64,000 nucleotides of DNA. Source: Methyloterricola oryzae (GTDB lineage: Bacteria; Pseudomonadota; Gammaproteobacteria; Methylococcales; Methylococcaceae). Under the pieces are notes generated by a model that was given only the letters and a program-made list of their open reading frames with translations, was not told the DNA's origin and ran no database searches. The translations under genes and the position numbers were made by a program. Location of the stretch: positions 62,001 through 126,000 of the forward strand of contig NZ_JYNS01000002.1 in the NCBI RefSeq assembly GCF_000934725.1, given 5' to 3'. This document shows positions 20,945-30,831 of the stretch, piece by piece; the stretch's first letter is position 1; each line of letters starts with the position of its first letter.

Positions 20945-21055
20945 ACCGGGCAATAGCCCGTGCGCGCAGGCGTGCGGGCGTCGCCGGCTCGTCTCCTTGA
21001 TGCTAGAATGGCGCGTTAATTGTTTGTCGTTTTCTAGCGAGGTTTTCTCTCCATC

Positions 21056-21802
21056 ATGGCTGGTCATAGCAAGTGGGCCAATATTCAGCATCGCAAGGGG
21101 GCCCAGGATGCTCGCAGGGGTAAGCTGTTCACCAAACTGATACGGGAAATCACCGTGTCGGCCCGCGCCGGGGGCGGCGATCCCGGGAATAATCCGCGTC
21201 TACGCGCCGTCATCGACAAGGCGCTGACCGCGAACATGTCCAAGGACACCATCGAGCGGGCGGTCAAGAAAGGCACCGGCGCCGGCGAGGGCGACAACTT
21301 CGAGGAGGTCCGCTACGAGGGCTATGGCCCGGGCGGCACGGCCGTCATGGTGGATTGCCTCACCGACAACCGAAATCGCACCGTGTCGGAAGTGCGCCAC
21401 GCCTTCAGCAAATCGGGTGGAAACCTGGGCACGGACGGCTCCGTGGCTTATTTGTTCAGCAAGGTGGGTGTATTGAGCTTTCCGGCTGGGAGCGACGAAG
21501 ACAAAGCCATGGAACTCGCATTGGAGGCGGGCGCCGACGACGTGGTCGCCAACGATGACGGTTCCTTTGACGTCCTGACCACGCCGGAGCAGTTCGAGGC
21601 GGTACGCGATGCCTTGAGCGCAGGCGGCCTGGCGGCGGAGAACGCCGAGGTCACCATGCGCGCCAGCACCAGCAGCCAGCTCAGCCAGGAGGACGCGGAG
21701 AAGATGATCCGCCTGCTGGAGCGGCTGGAAGATCTCGACGACGTGCAGAACGTGTATTCCAACGCTGATATCAGCGAAGAAATCCTCGAAAAGATTGCCT
21801 GA
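21056..21802 (+). CDS. yebC: YebC/PmpR family regulator (TACO1-like)
   Basis: A 248-residue member starting [25 protein letters not shown], the family hallmark. Other conserved parts are [13 protein letters not shown] and [10 protein letters not shown]. Homologues act as DNA-binding regulators or as translation factors that relieve ribosome stalling. It directly precedes ruvCAB, a standard gammaproteobacterial order; the ruvC start lies 13 bases after its stop. Confidence 0.95.
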   Translation: MAGHSKWANIQHRKGAQDARRGKLFTKLIREITVSARAGGGDPGNNPRLRAVIDKALTANMSKDTIERAVKKGTGAGEGDNFEEVRYEGYGPGGTAVMVDCLTDNRNRTVSEVRHAFSKSGGNLGTDGSVAYLFSKVGVLSFPAGSDEDKAMELALEAGADDVVANDDGSFDVLTTPEQFEAVRDALSAGGLAAENAEVTMRASTSSQLSQEDAEKMIRLLERLEDLDDVQNVYSNADISEEILEKIA

Positions 21803-21815
21803 CAGGCGAGGTGCC

Positions 21816-22334
21816 TTGACACGCATTTTAGGGATCGATCCAGGCTCCCGGGCCACCGGTTATGGCGTGATCGACGAGCGCGCCAATGGGGCGGTGCTGG
21901 TGGCCTGCGGCTGCATCCGGACGGACACGGAAACGTTCCCGGACCGTCTCAAGCAGATTTACGACGGCGTGTTTCGCGTCGTTCAGGACTATGCGCCGCA
22001 TGAACTGGCGATCGAGCAGGTGTTCATGCACAAGAACGCCGATTCCGCACTCAAATTGGGACAGGCCCGCGGTTCGGCCATCTGCGGCGCCCTGGCGGGC
22101 GGCCTGCCGGTCTTCGAATATGCCGCGCGTCAGGTGAAGCAGGCGCTGGTGGGCAAGGGCAGTGCCGACAAGGTGCAGGTCCAGCACATGGTCAGGATCC
22201 TGCTCAACATGTCGGGGGCTCTCCAGGCTGACGCCGCGGATGCTTTGGGCGTGGCCCTGTGCCACCTGCATACGCAGCAAACCTTGCGACGCATTCAGGG
22301 CGCAGGCCGCAGCGCCGCGGGAGGCAGGCTGTGA
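21816..22334 (+). CDS. ruvC: Holliday junction resolvase RuvC
   Basis: A 172-residue endonuclease that cuts Holliday junctions in pair with RuvAB. Acidic active-site residues are in ILGIDPGS (Asp), LAIEQVF (Glu) and [14 protein letters not shown] (Asp pair). TTG is the start preferred here because it gives the family beginning [11 protein letters not shown] with GAGG upstream; an upstream TTG would overlap yebC. The stop overlaps the ruvA GTG start. Confidence 0.95.
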   Translation: MTRILGIDPGSRATGYGVIDERANGAVLVACGCIRTDTETFPDRLKQIYDGVFRVVQDYAPHELAIEQVFMHKNADSALKLGQARGSAICGALAGGLPVFEYAARQVKQALVGKGSADKVQVQHMVRILLNMSGALQADAADALGVALCHLHTQQTLRRIQGAGRSAAGGRL

Positions 22335-22927
22335 TCGGCTTTCTGCGCGGGACGCTGGCCTCCAAGCATGCGCCGTCTCTGGTGATCGACGTCGGGGGCG
22401 TGGGCTACGAGCTGGACGCGCCCATGTCCACGTTTTTCAAACTGCCGGCGGTCGGCGAGACCGTCATGCTGCACACCCATCTGCAGGTGCGCGAAGACGC
22501 GCACACCTTGTTCGGTTTCTTCTCCGAGTCTGAAAGGGCCCTGTTCCGCAGCCTGATCCGGGTGAGCGGGGTCGGCGCGAAGCTGGCTCTGGCGATCCTT
22601 TCGGGCATCAGCGTGGACGAGTTCCAGCGTTGCGTCCAGGCGGCTGATACTTCGGTACTGGTGCGCCTGCCGGGGATCGGCAAGAAGACCGCCGAGCGCC
22701 TCATCATCGAGATGCGTGACCGCTTGCCCGACCTGGGAGTCGCACCGGCCGTTCCTGGTGGCATCGGCGTGCCCGGCGAGGCGTCGGCGGTGCAGGAAGC
22801 GGTCGGCGCACTGGTTGCGCTGGGCTTCAAGCCCCAGGAGGCGGGCGCCATGGTGCGCAAGCTTCCGAGCGAGGGCCGCACGGCCGAAGACCTGATCCGC
22901 CAGGCCCTGCAAGGCGCGGCGAAGTAG
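22331..22927 (+). CDS. ruvA: Holliday junction helicase subunit RuvA
   Basis: A 198-residue junction-binding tetramer subunit. It starts with GTG (MIGFLRGTL), overlapping ruvC as GTGA. The OB-fold, the helix-hairpin-helix pairs ([13 protein letters not shown] and [13 protein letters not shown]) and the C-terminal RuvB-interacting domain are all present. Confidence 0.96.
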   Translation: MIGFLRGTLASKHAPSLVIDVGGVGYELDAPMSTFFKLPAVGETVMLHTHLQVREDAHTLFGFFSESERALFRSLIRVSGVGAKLALAILSGISVDEFQRCVQAADTSVLVRLPGIGKKTAERLIIEMRDRLPDLGVAPAVPGGIGVPGEASAVQEAVGALVALGFKPQEAGAMVRKLPSEGRTAEDLIRQALQGAAK

Positions 22928-22930
22928 GCC

Positions 22931-23971
22931 ATGATGGATTCCATGTCACAGGAAGAGCGTCTGGTGAGTCCTCGCGGCGGCGTTGAGGACGTCATCGACC
23001 GCGCCGTGCGGCCGCGCTTGCTGCAGGACTACGTGGGCCAGAAGGCCATGCGCGAGCAGATGGGGATCTTCATCCAGGCGGCCCGCACGCGTCAGGAGGC
23101 CTTGGATCATGTACTGATCTTCGGTCCGCCGGGTCTGGGCAAGACCACCCTGGCCAACATCATCGCCAACGAGATGGGTGTGAAGATTCGCCAGACCTCC
23201 GGGCCCGTCATGGAAAAGGCCGGCGATCTGGCTGCCATACTCACCAACCTGGAGCCGCGCGACGTTCTGTTCATCGATGAGATCCACCGGCTGAGCCCCG
23301 CCGTGGAGGAAGTCCTGTATCCGGCCATGGAGGACTACCAGATCGATATCATGATCGGCGAGGGGCCGGCGGCGCGCTCCATCAAACTGGACCTCCCCCC
23401 GTTCACCCTGGTGGGCGCGACCACTCGCGCCGGCCTGCTCACTTCGCCCCTGCGCGACCGCTTCGGCATCGTCCATCGCCTGGAGTTCTACACCGTCGAG
23501 GAATTGACCCAGATCGTCAGCCGCTCGGCCAGCCTCCTCGGCGTTGCCATGAGTCCGGAAGGCGCGGGTGAGATTGCCCGCCGCGCGCGGGGCACGCCAC
23601 GCATTGCCAATCGCCTGCTGCGGCGCGTGCGCGATTTCGCCGAGGTCAAGGCGGACGGCGCGGTGACGCGTGATCTGGCGGCCCAGGCCCTGGAGATGCT
23701 GAAGGTGGATCGGGTTGGATTCGATCCCTTGGACCGCAAGTTTTTACGCACCTTGATCGACATGTTCGACGGCGGCCCGGTCGGCCTGGACAATTTGGCG
23801 GCGGCCATCAGCGAGGAGCGCGGCACCATCGAGGATGTGCTCGAGCCTTATCTGATCCAGCAGGGTTTCATCATGCGCACGCCACGGGGCCGGGTCGCGA
23901 CACGCACCGCCTATTTGCACTTCGGCCTGGAGCCGCCCCGGCCTGAACCCCGCAACGAAGACTTGTTCTGA
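22931..23971 (+). CDS. ruvB: Holliday junction helicase motor RuvB
   Basis: A 346-residue AAA+ motor that drives branch migration. Walker [10 protein letters not shown] lies near residue 65, Walker B is LFIDEIHRL, the sensor is GATTRAGLL, and the C-terminal winged helix carries the family ending [15 protein letters not shown]. It begins 3 bases after ruvA and is followed after 2 bases by ybgC. Confidence 0.97.
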   Translation: MMDSMSQEERLVSPRGGVEDVIDRAVRPRLLQDYVGQKAMREQMGIFIQAARTRQEALDHVLIFGPPGLGKTTLANIIANEMGVKIRQTSGPVMEKAGDLAAILTNLEPRDVLFIDEIHRLSPAVEEVLYPAMEDYQIDIMIGEGPAARSIKLDLPPFTLVGATTRAGLLTSPLRDRFGIVHRLEFYTVEELTQIVSRSASLLGVAMSPEGAGEIARRARGTPRIANRLLRRVRDFAEVKADGAVTRDLAAQALEMLKVDRVGFDPLDRKFLRTLIDMFDGGPVGLDNLAAAISEERGTIEDVLEPYLIQQGFIMRTPRGRVATRTAYLHFGLEPPRPEPRNEDLF

Positions 23972-23973
23972 AC

Positions 23974-24399
23974 ATGGAACCCGCGGAAACAGGCTTTTTC
24001 TGGCCGGTGCGCGTCTATTACGAGGACACCGACGCCGGTGGCGTGGTGTACTACGCCAATTACCTGAAATTCTTCGAGCGCGCGCGCACCGAGCGGCTGC
24101 GGGCCATGGGGTTCGAACAGGACACGCTGCGAGCGGAACACGGCGTGCTGTTCGCGGTGAGGTCGGTCCAGGCCGAGTACCTGAAACCGGCCCGCTTCAA
24201 CGACAAACTCCAAGTTACCGCCGAAATTTCCGAGTTGAAACGCGCCAGCCTGAGCTTTACCCAGGAGATTCGGCGGGAAGGACCCGCCGGAGACCTTTTG
24301 TGCCAGGCGAGCATCCGCATCGTCTGTCTGACCGCGGACATGCTGCGGCCCACCGCCATCCCCGATTTTCTTTTGCAACGGATCAAAGATGAATTCTGA
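23974..24399 (+). CDS. ybgC: Tol-Pal-associated acyl-CoA thioesterase YbgC
   Basis: A 141-residue hot-dog thioesterase. The catalytic-site motif YEDTDAGGVVYYANYLKFFERARTE is at the start (residues about 12-35). It is conserved as the first gene of tol-pal operons and thought to act in phospholipid metabolism. It overlaps tolQ by 11 bases. Confidence 0.94.
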   Translation: MEPAETGFFWPVRVYYEDTDAGGVVYYANYLKFFERARTERLRAMGFEQDTLRAEHGVLFAVRSVQAEYLKPARFNDKLQVTAEISELKRASLSFTQEIRREGPAGDLLCQASIRIVCLTADMLRPTAIPDFLLQRIKDEF

Positions 24400-25066
24400 C
24401 CTGTCGATATTCACCCTGATCAAGGAAGCCAGCGCGGTCGTGCAGATCGTGATGTTCATGCTGATGCTGGCGTCGGTGGTCTCCTGGACCTATATCTTCT
24501 CAAAGTTCAAGGAATTGCGGCGCGCCGAGCAGACCTCGGACGAGTTCGAGGAACGCTTCTGGTCGGGTATCGACCTGGCCGATCTGTATCGTCAACTGGC
24601 CAGCGAGGACTATGACAGCGAGGGCATGGAGAACATTTTCCTGGTGGGCTTCAAGGAGTTCGCGCGATTGCGGCAGCAGCCGGGCATCACTCCCGATGCG
24701 GTGGTGGAAGGCGCTCAGCGCGGCATGCGGGTGGCGCTATCGCGCGAGTTGGACCGGCTCGACGAGCGCCTGCCTTTCCTGGCCACGGTGGGTTCGACCA
24801 GCCCTTATGTGGGCCTGTTCGGCACCGTTTGGGGCATCATGAATTCCTTCCGCTCTCTGGGCAGCGTCAAGCAGGCGACCTTGGCGATGGTGGCGCCGGG
24901 AATCTCCGAGGCTCTGGTGGCCACGGCCATGGGCTTGTTCGCCGCCATTCCGGCGGTCATGGCGTACAACCGCTTTTCCACCCACATCGGGCGTCTGGCC
25001 AATCGCTATGAGGCCTTCACCGAGGAATTCCTGAGCCTGCTGCATCGTCAGGCGCACGCCAAATGA
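24389..25066 (+). CDS. tolQ: Tol-Pal system proton channel TolQ
   Basis: A 225-residue inner-membrane protein with three predicted TM segments and a MotA/TolQ/ExbB domain, including LPFLATVGSTSPYVGLFGTV and the following TM with AATA-like residues. With TolR it uses the proton gradient to energise TolA for outer-membrane constriction in division. Confidence 0.96.
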   Translation: MNSDLSIFTLIKEASAVVQIVMFMLMLASVVSWTYIFSKFKELRRAEQTSDEFEERFWSGIDLADLYRQLASEDYDSEGMENIFLVGFKEFARLRQQPGITPDAVVEGAQRGMRVALSRELDRLDERLPFLATVGSTSPYVGLFGTVWGIMNSFRSLGSVKQATLAMVAPGISEALVATAMGLFAAIPAVMAYNRFSTHIGRLANRYEAFTEEFLSLLHRQAHAK

Positions 25067-25503
25067 ACGTGCAATCCGGCGGCGGCCGCGGGAGCCGCAG
25101 AAAGCCCATGGCGGAGATCAACGTCGTTCCTTACATCGACGTTTCCCTCGTGCTGCTTATCATCTTCATGATCACGGCGCCTTTGTTGCAAACCGGCGTG
25201 GACGTGGACCTTCCGCAAGCGGAAGCCAAGACCGTGGACCCCGCTCAGGATCCGCCGGTGGTGGTGAGCATCAATGCGGAAGGCCAGTTGTTCGTGGATG
25301 CCGGCGCCCAGGATGACGTGGCGGTCGACACCGACGAACTGCCCGGACGGGTGATGGCGGCGCTGCAGGACAAGCCCAACCGGCCCGTGCTGATCCGCGG
25401 CGACAAGTCGGTGGATTACGGCCGCGTCGTGACCGTCATGGCAAGGCTCAAACAGGCCGGCGTTCCCACCGTAGGCTTGATGACCAGTCCCGTCACAGAA
25501 TGA
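25063..25503 (+). CDS. tolR: Tol-Pal system protein TolR
   Basis: A 146-residue single-TM ExbD-like protein. The functional TM aspartate is in VVPYIDVSLVLLIIFMI (residues about 23-38). The periplasmic part ends with the VTVMARLKQAGV family motif. It overlaps tolQ and tolA by four bases each. Confidence 0.96.
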   Translation: MNVQSGGGRGSRRKPMAEINVVPYIDVSLVLLIIFMITAPLLQTGVDVDLPQAEAKTVDPAQDPPVVVSINAEGQLFVDAGAQDDVAVDTDELPGRVMAALQDKPNRPVLIRGDKSVDYGRVVTVMARLKQAGVPTVGLMTSPVTE

Positions 25504-27377
25504 TCGCAACCCGGATGCGCGGTAATCGGGGGCCTTTGGCGCTCTCGCTGATCCTGCACGCCATTCTGTTCCTGCTGTTTGCCATCAACTTCGATTCGGT
25601 CAAGCCCCCGGAACTCCCCCCGCAGCCAGAGATCATCGAGGCGGTGATCATGGACGAGGCGCAGATCCAGGCGGCGATGCAAGCGCTTGGCAGGCCCGAG
25701 AGCAAGGAGCCCGAGGCCGAAGCGCCAAGGGAGAAGGCTGAGGAATCGACTGCAAAATCGGTGCAGGAGCAGCTTGCTCAGGCTGAAGAAGCCGAGCGGC
25801 AGCGGCGCCAGCGGCAAGAAAAGGCCGCCGAGGAGCGCCGAAAGCAAGAGGATGCCCGGCGCAAGGCGGAAGAGAGGGAGAAGAAAGAGGAAGTGGAGCG
25901 CAAGGCGGAAGCCGAAGAGCGCAAGCAGGCGGAAGATAAACGTTTGGCGGCGGAAGCCGCGCGCAAGCACGCGGAGGAGGAAGCGCGCAAGCGCGCCGAG
26001 CAGCAGGAAGCGGATAAGCGCCGCGTGGCCGAAGAAAAGCGCCGGGAAGAAGCAGAAGGTCAGCGTCGTGCGCAACAAAAGGCGGAAGCCGAGTCCAAAC
26101 GCCGCGCGGAGCAGGAGGCCCAGAAGAAGGCAGAGGCCGAGTCCAAACGCAGCCTGGAACAGGAGGCTCAGAAGAAGGCCGAGGCTGAGGCCAAAAGACA
26201 GGCCGATCAGGCAGAGAGGCGCAAAGCCGAAGCCGAGGCGAAGCGGCAAGCCGAACTGGCAGAGCAAAAAAGAGCCGCGGAAACCAAACGCCTTGCGGAG
26301 CTGGAAGCGAAGCGTCAGGCGGAGCTCGAGGCGGAGAAGAAAGCGCAGCTGGAGGCCAAGCATCAGGCCGAGGTCGAGGCGAAGCGGAAGTCCGAGTTGG
26401 AGGCGCGCAAGCGGGAAGAGTCCGAGGCCCAGCGCCAAGTGGAGGCGCGCAAGAAGGCCGAGGCGGAACAGAAGCGGCAGGCGGAACTGACGGAGCAAAA
26501 GAAGGCGGCTGATGCCGAGGCTAGGCGGCGTGCCGAAGCGGAGGCGAAGAAACAGGCGGAAGCCAAGCGCGCTGCTGAGGCAGATGCCAAGAAGCAGGCT
26601 GAGGCCGACGCCAAGCGCAAGGCGGAAGCCGAGGCCAGGCGACAATCGGAGCTGGCGGAGCAGAAAAAGGCCGCAGAGGCCAAGCGAGCCGCTGAACAGG
26701 AAGCGAAGCGCCAGGCAGAGAGCGAGGCCCGCAAGAAGGCCGAAGCAGACGCCAAGGCGCAAGCCGAGCGCGAGGCCCGGCAGCGTGCCGCTCAGGAGGC
26801 GGCCGCCCGTCAGAAAGCTGAAGCCGAAGCCAAGCGGCAGGCGGAGTTGGCCGCACAGAAAAAGGCCGAGGCTGAAGCCAAGAAGAAGGCCGATGCGGAA
26901 GCCAAGCGCGCGGCGGAGTTGGAAGCACGACGCCAGGCAGAAGCCGAGCTCAAGAAACAGGCCGAGGCCGAGGCGGCAGCCCGCAAGCGCGCAGAGGCTG
27001 AGAAACAGCGCAAGGCGCAGCAAGAGCGAGAGGCTGCGCTCAAGGCGCAGTTGGAGGAGGAACGGCAGGCGGTCGCCGCGCAGAAAGCGAAGAAGGAAGC
27101 AGAGGACGCCGCTAGAGCCTGGGCCAACAACTATATCAAGCCCCGGGTGGAAGCCCGCTGGGTTGGTGTCAAGAGCGGACTGTCCTGTACAATTCAGGTC
27201 ACGACCCTGCCGGGCGGCGCGGTCCGCGACGCCCGTGTCACCCGCTCCAGCGGCGATTCGGCGTTTGACCGATCAGCCGAAGCCGCCGTGCTCAAGTCGT
27301 CGCCGCTGCCCATGCCGCCAGATGCCAAGGTGGCGCAGGCATTACGCTCATTCCAGTTCTTGTTCAGGCCCGACTAG
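25500..27377 (+). CDS. tolA: TolA with an extended coiled-coil domain
   Basis: A 625-residue TolA. A TM anchor (about 10-30) contains the SHLS-like interaction segment reading LSLILH. Domain II, about residues 60-535, is an extremely long Ala/Glu/Lys/Arg helix made of short KAEAE-like repeats. Domain III, about 540-625, has the TolA C-terminal fold with GLSCTIQVTTLPGGAV and SGDSAFDRSAEAAV. E. coli TolA is about 421 residues, so the spacer here is roughly 200 residues longer. Such repeats are prone to length change by recombination. Confidence 0.95.
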   Translation: MIATRMRGNRGPLALSLILHAILFLLFAINFDSVKPPELPPQPEIIEAVIMDEAQIQAAMQALGRPESKEPEAEAPREKAEESTAKSVQEQLAQAEEAERQRRQRQEKAAEERRKQEDARRKAEEREKKEEVERKAEAEERKQAEDKRLAAEAARKHAEEEARKRAEQQEADKRRVAEEKRREEAEGQRRAQQKAEAESKRRAEQEAQKKAEAESKRSLEQEAQKKAEAEAKRQADQAERRKAEAEAKRQAELAEQKRAAETKRLAELEAKRQAELEAEKKAQLEAKHQAEVEAKRKSELEARKREESEAQRQVEARKKAEAEQKRQAELTEQKKAADAEARRRAEAEAKKQAEAKRAAEADAKKQAEADAKRKAEAEARRQSELAEQKKAAEAKRAAEQEAKRQAESEARKKAEADAKAQAEREARQRAAQEAAARQKAEAEAKRQAELAAQKKAEAEAKKKADAEAKRAAELEARRQAEAELKKQAEAEAAARKRAEAEKQRKAQQEREAALKAQLEEERQAVAAQKAKKEAEDAARAWANNYIKPRVEARWVGVKSGLSCTIQVTTLPGGAVRDARVTRSSGDSAFDRSAEAAVLKSSPLPMPPDAKVAQALRSFQFLFRPD

Positions 27378-27395
27378 ATCATCAGGTATCACAGC

Positions 27396-28673
27396 GTGTT
27401 GAGTCGATATAGCATTCTCAGCCTTTGGCTGGCCCTTTGTCTTGCATTCATGGCGCCCGCCCTGCGCGCCGAACTGACCGTACAGATCACCCAAGGCGCC
27501 GAGGGCGGCATACCCATCGCTATCGTGCCTTTCGCGGGCGGAGCCGGGGGAGCCGAGAACATTGGCGCCATCGTGGCTGCGGACCTGGCCCGCACCGGTC
27601 GGTTCAAGACCTTGCCAACACATGCCATGCCGGAGCAGCCGTCGTCGCCCGATCAAGTCCACTTCGACGCTTGGCGCGGTCAGGGTCAGGACAATCTGGT
27701 GATCGGCCAGGTGCGCCCAGGTGGGGCGCAGTTCTATCTGTTCGACGCGGTGCGCGGCAATCTGCTCACCAGTCTGACGGTGCCCTTCGGACCCCAGGAA
27801 CAGCGCAAGGCGGCGCATCGCATCGCCGACATCATCTACCAGCAGCTCACCGGGGAGCCCGGGGCTTTCGATACCCGCGTCGCCTATGTCACCGTGACCG
27901 GCAACAGCCCGGCCAACCGCCAGTACCGACTGCAGATCGCGGACACGGACGGATTCAACCCGCAAAGCGTGATCACCTCGAAAGAGCCGGTCATGTCGCC
28001 CGCCTGGTCACCGGATGGGCGAAAAATCGCCTACGTGTCATTCGAAAACAAGACGGCCGCGATCTTTGTGCAGACCCTCGCCACGGGCGAACGCGAGAAG
28101 GTGTCGGAACTGCCCGGCATCAACGGCGCCCCCGCTTGGTCACCGGATGGTTCGCGTCTGGCGGTGACCCTCTCCAAGGACGGCAATCCCGAGATCTATG
28201 TCTTGAGTTTGGCCTCCCGTTCCCTGCGCCGCGTCACCGACAACCTGTCCATCGACACCGAGCCATCTTGGTCCCCGGACGGCAGTTCCATCCTGTTTAC
28301 CTCGGATCGTGGCGGAAAACCGCAGCTGTACCTGGTGTCGGCCGGCGGCGGCGAACCGCGGCGGGTAACCTTCGAGGGCGATTATAATGCCCGCGGCGTG
28401 TTCTCTCCCGACGGGAAAAGCATCGCCATGGTGCATGGCAATCGTGGCGACTACCGTATCGGTGTCATGGAACTGGACAGCCGCCAGATTCGAGTGGTGA
28501 GCAGCGGACCGCAGGACGAGTCGCCCGGATTCGCGCCCAACGGCAGCATGATTCTCTACGCGACCCGGGCCGGTGGCAGCGGCCAGCTGTCCGCGGTCTC
28601 CATCGACGGCAAGGTGCGGCAGAGCCTGCGCATTGAAGGCGGCGAGGTCCGCCAGCCGGCCTGGTCGCCTTAG
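27396..28673 (+). CDS. tolB: Tol-Pal system beta-propeller protein TolB
   Basis: A 425-residue periplasmic protein. A GTG start is followed by a signal peptide (about 1-25). The N-terminal alpha/beta domain precedes a six-bladed propeller built from repeated SPAWSPDGRKIAYVS-type WD-like units. It binds Pal and TolA. The start lies 18 bases after tolA. Confidence 0.96.
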   Translation: MLSRYSILSLWLALCLAFMAPALRAELTVQITQGAEGGIPIAIVPFAGGAGGAENIGAIVAADLARTGRFKTLPTHAMPEQPSSPDQVHFDAWRGQGQDNLVIGQVRPGGAQFYLFDAVRGNLLTSLTVPFGPQEQRKAAHRIADIIYQQLTGEPGAFDTRVAYVTVTGNSPANRQYRLQIADTDGFNPQSVITSKEPVMSPAWSPDGRKIAYVSFENKTAAIFVQTLATGEREKVSELPGINGAPAWSPDGSRLAVTLSKDGNPEIYVLSLASRSLRRVTDNLSIDTEPSWSPDGSSILFTSDRGGKPQLYLVSAGGGEPRRVTFEGDYNARGVFSPDGKSIAMVHGNRGDYRIGVMELDSRQIRVVSSGPQDESPGFAPNGSMILYATRAGGSGQLSAVSIDGKVRQSLRIEGGEVRQPAWSP

Positions 28674-28731
28674 GGCAGACAGGCACGTGTAGTTTGAGCC
28701 TATCGTTTCAATTGTTCGTGAGGGAAATTCG

Positions 28732-29334
28732 ATGAAAGTTTTGAAGTATGGCGCCTTGCTCGTGGCGGCTGTCCTGGTGCTTAACGGATGCAGTTCCACC
28801 GGCGATACCAAGGAGGAGGATGCCGATTCCGCCGTGCTCAACGGCGAAGGCGGCGCGGGTGCTGGCGGCCCGCAGATCGGCAAATACAATGGCGGCCGGG
28901 GCGGCGCCTACGGTGCGGGTGGTGCCGGCGGGCGCTACGGTTCCGGCGGGAATTACGCGGGTGCCGGCGAGGCGGCCCTGAATGATCCCAATAGCCCCTT
29001 GGCCAAGCGCGTGATCTATTTCATGTACGACAGCAGCGAAGTGATGCCGGAGTACGTCAGCGTCGTCAACGAGCACGCGGCATTTCTCTCCGGCAATCCC
29101 GGGTTCAATGCGGTGCTGGAAGGCCACGCGGACGAGCGCGGTTCTTCCGAGTACAACATCGCTTTGGGCGAGCAGCGGGCCAAGTCCGTCGCGCGGATGA
29201 TGCAGTTGCAGGGCGCCACCGATGCCCAGATCCAGATCGTCAGTTTTGGCGAGGAGAAACCGGCGACTTCAGGGCACGACGAGTCGGCGTATCAACAGAA
29301 CCGCCGTGTCGAAATCGTCTATCCGGGTCATTAA
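28732..29334 (+). CDS. pal: Peptidoglycan-associated lipoprotein Pal
   Basis: A 200-residue outer-membrane lipoprotein. The lipobox LNGC is at about residues 18-21. A Gly-rich linker (about 40-80) leads to an OmpA-like domain with the peptidoglycan-binding motif GHADERGSSEYNIALGEQRA. It tethers the outer membrane to the wall and is pulled by TolA/TolB. The linker is more glycine-rich than usual. Confidence 0.96.
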   Translation: MKVLKYGALLVAAVLVLNGCSSTGDTKEEDADSAVLNGEGGAGAGGPQIGKYNGGRGGAYGAGGAGGRYGSGGNYAGAGEAALNDPNSPLAKRVIYFMYDSSEVMPEYVSVVNEHAAFLSGNPGFNAVLEGHADERGSSEYNIALGEQRAKSVARMMQLQGATDAQIQIVSFGEEKPATSGHDESAYQQNRRVEIVYPGH

Positions 29335-29337
29335 GCC

Positions 29338-30159
29338 ATGCAACTTAGCTCTCTACCCGTTACGCTGGCGCTCCTTGGCGTCGCGCCGTTGGTTCTGGCG
29401 GCCTCGCCAGACGACGTCTACACGCAGGGGTATCAGGCAGGTGCCTATGGCCAGACCCTGGACGAGCGCGTAGCCACCCTGGAAAAGCGCGTTTCCAGCA
29501 ACACGCTCATGGACATGGTGAAGCGCATCGAGCAGTTGCAGACCGAGATGGCCAAGATGCGCGGCAAGATGGAGGAGCTTTCCCACGAGGTGGATACCCT
29601 GCGCAAGCAGCAGAAGGACATGTACCTGGATCTGGATCAGCGTATCTCTCCGACGCCCACGCCTACACCACAACCCGCGGCCGATGCGTCTCCACCGGCG
29701 GACCCGGCTGCGGGCGCATCTTACTCCGCCACGCCCCGGCCTGCGGCCACTCCCGTTCCGACGCCGGCTCCAGTGGGACGACAGGATTCTTACGACAAGG
29801 CTTTTAACTTGTTGAAAGAGGGCAAATATCCGGAATCGGTGCGGGCCTTCAAGAGCTTTCTGGCGGCCTATCCCACGGGAGAGTATTCCGACAATGCCAT
29901 CTACTGGCTGGGGGAAGCCTACTATGTGCTGCGCGACTTTCCCAATTCCCGCGAGTCGTTCCGGCGCTTGGTGCGCGAGGTACCTCAGAGCGCCAAGGTA
30001 CCGGATGCCCAGCTGAAACTGGGATACATCGAGTATGACGCCGGCCAATGGGCAAAGGCGCGCGATTTGCTGAACGAGGTGGTCAAGCAGTATCCGGGCA
30101 GCAGTTCCGCAAAGCTCGCGGAGCGGCGCCTGGCGAAGATGAAGCAGGAGGGGCACTAG
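29338..30159 (+). CDS. cpoB: Cell division coordinator CpoB (YbgF)
   Basis: A 273-residue periplasmic protein. After a signal peptide (about 1-20) comes a trimerising coiled coil (about 40-100), a Pro/Ala/Thr-rich linker and TPR repeats beginning YDKAFNLLKEGKYPESVRAF. CpoB links peptidoglycan synthesis with Tol-driven constriction. The gene closes the tol-pal group; queE follows after 15 bases. Confidence 0.93.
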   Translation: MQLSSLPVTLALLGVAPLVLAASPDDVYTQGYQAGAYGQTLDERVATLEKRVSSNTLMDMVKRIEQLQTEMAKMRGKMEELSHEVDTLRKQQKDMYLDLDQRISPTPTPTPQPAADASPPADPAAGASYSATPRPAATPVPTPAPVGRQDSYDKAFNLLKEGKYPESVRAFKSFLAAYPTGEYSDNAIYWLGEAYYVLRDFPNSRESFRRLVREVPQSAKVPDAQLKLGYIEYDAGQWAKARDLLNEVVKQYPGSSSAKLAERRLAKMKQEGH

Positions 30160-30174
30160 GCTGCTGCCGGCCTC

Positions 30175-30831
30175 GTGCAGGTTTGCTTGAACGAGCAGTT
30201 GCGCGTCACCGAAATCTTCCATTCCCTGCAGGGTGAGAGCCGCACTGTCGGTTGGCCGACAGCCTTTGTGCGCTTGACCGGTTGTCCCCAGCGCTGCGTC
30301 TATTGCGATACGGAATATGCGTTCAGCGGGGGCTCGCGCATGAGCGTGGGGGATATCCTGGCCGCCGTTCGAGGCTTCGGCGTGCGCTTCGTCACTGTCA
30401 CGGGAGGCGAGCCCCTGGCGCAAAAGGGCTGCCTGGATTTGCTGTCGCGGCTGGCCGATGAGGGTTACGAAGTCTCCCTGGAAACCGGCGGCGCCATGGA
30501 CGTCAGCGCGGTCGACCCTCGTGTCGTCAAAGTCATGGACCTGAAAACTCCGGCGTCCGGCGAAGAAGGCCGCAATCGCTACGAGAACCTCGCGTATTTG
30601 AGCGCCAAGGATCAGATCAAATTCGTGATCATGGACGAAGGCGATTACCGCTGGTCCACGGAGCAATTGCAGTCCCGCGCGCTGGACCAATGCGCGGAGG
30701 TCCTGTTCTCGCCCGCGGCCGGATTTCAGGAACCGGCCCAACTGGCCGAGTGGATTCTGCGCGACCGGCTGCCGGTACGTTTCCAGTTGCAGTTGCACAA
30801 GATCCTGTGGGGAGCGGAGCGCGGTCGATGA
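30175..30831 (+). CDS. queE: 7-carboxy-7-deazaguanine synthase QueE
   Basis: A 218-residue radical-SAM enzyme of preQ0/queuosine synthesis. The cluster-binding motif CPQRCVYC (CxxxCxxC) is near residue 37, with [10 protein letters not shown] later. It makes CDG from carboxy-tetrahydropterin. A GTG start is used; the exact start is not certain. The stop overlaps queC by four bases, and the tol-pal-queE-queC order is common. Confidence 0.93.
   Translation: MQVCLNEQLRVTEIFHSLQGESRTVGWPTAFVRLTGCPQRCVYCDTEYAFSGGSRMSVGDILAAVRGFGVRFVTVTGGEPLAQKGCLDLLSRLADEGYEVSLETGGAMDVSAVDPRVVKVMDLKTPASGEEGRNRYENLAYLSAKDQIKFVIMDEGDYRWSTEQLQSRALDQCAEVLFSPAAGFQEPAQLAEWILRDRLPVRFQLQLHKILWGAERGR

Noticed and set aside
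20948-20961. Small CGGGC/GCCCG hairpin after copA as terminator
   Set aside because: Only five base pairs with no T-tract; too weak to call.
25416-27023. A 535-codon Leu/Gly-rich open frame on the minus strand
   Set aside because: It is the antisense shadow of the tolA Ala/Glu/Lys repeats; its composition is an artefact of the repeat.
25560-27060. Short direct repeats that might suggest a CRISPR or tandem array
   Set aside because: They are codon-level repeats inside tolA with no constant repeat-spacer pattern.
25687-27402. Arg/Pro-rich open frames in another plus-strand frame
   Set aside because: Out-of-frame readings of the same tolA repeats; no ribosome site or family match.
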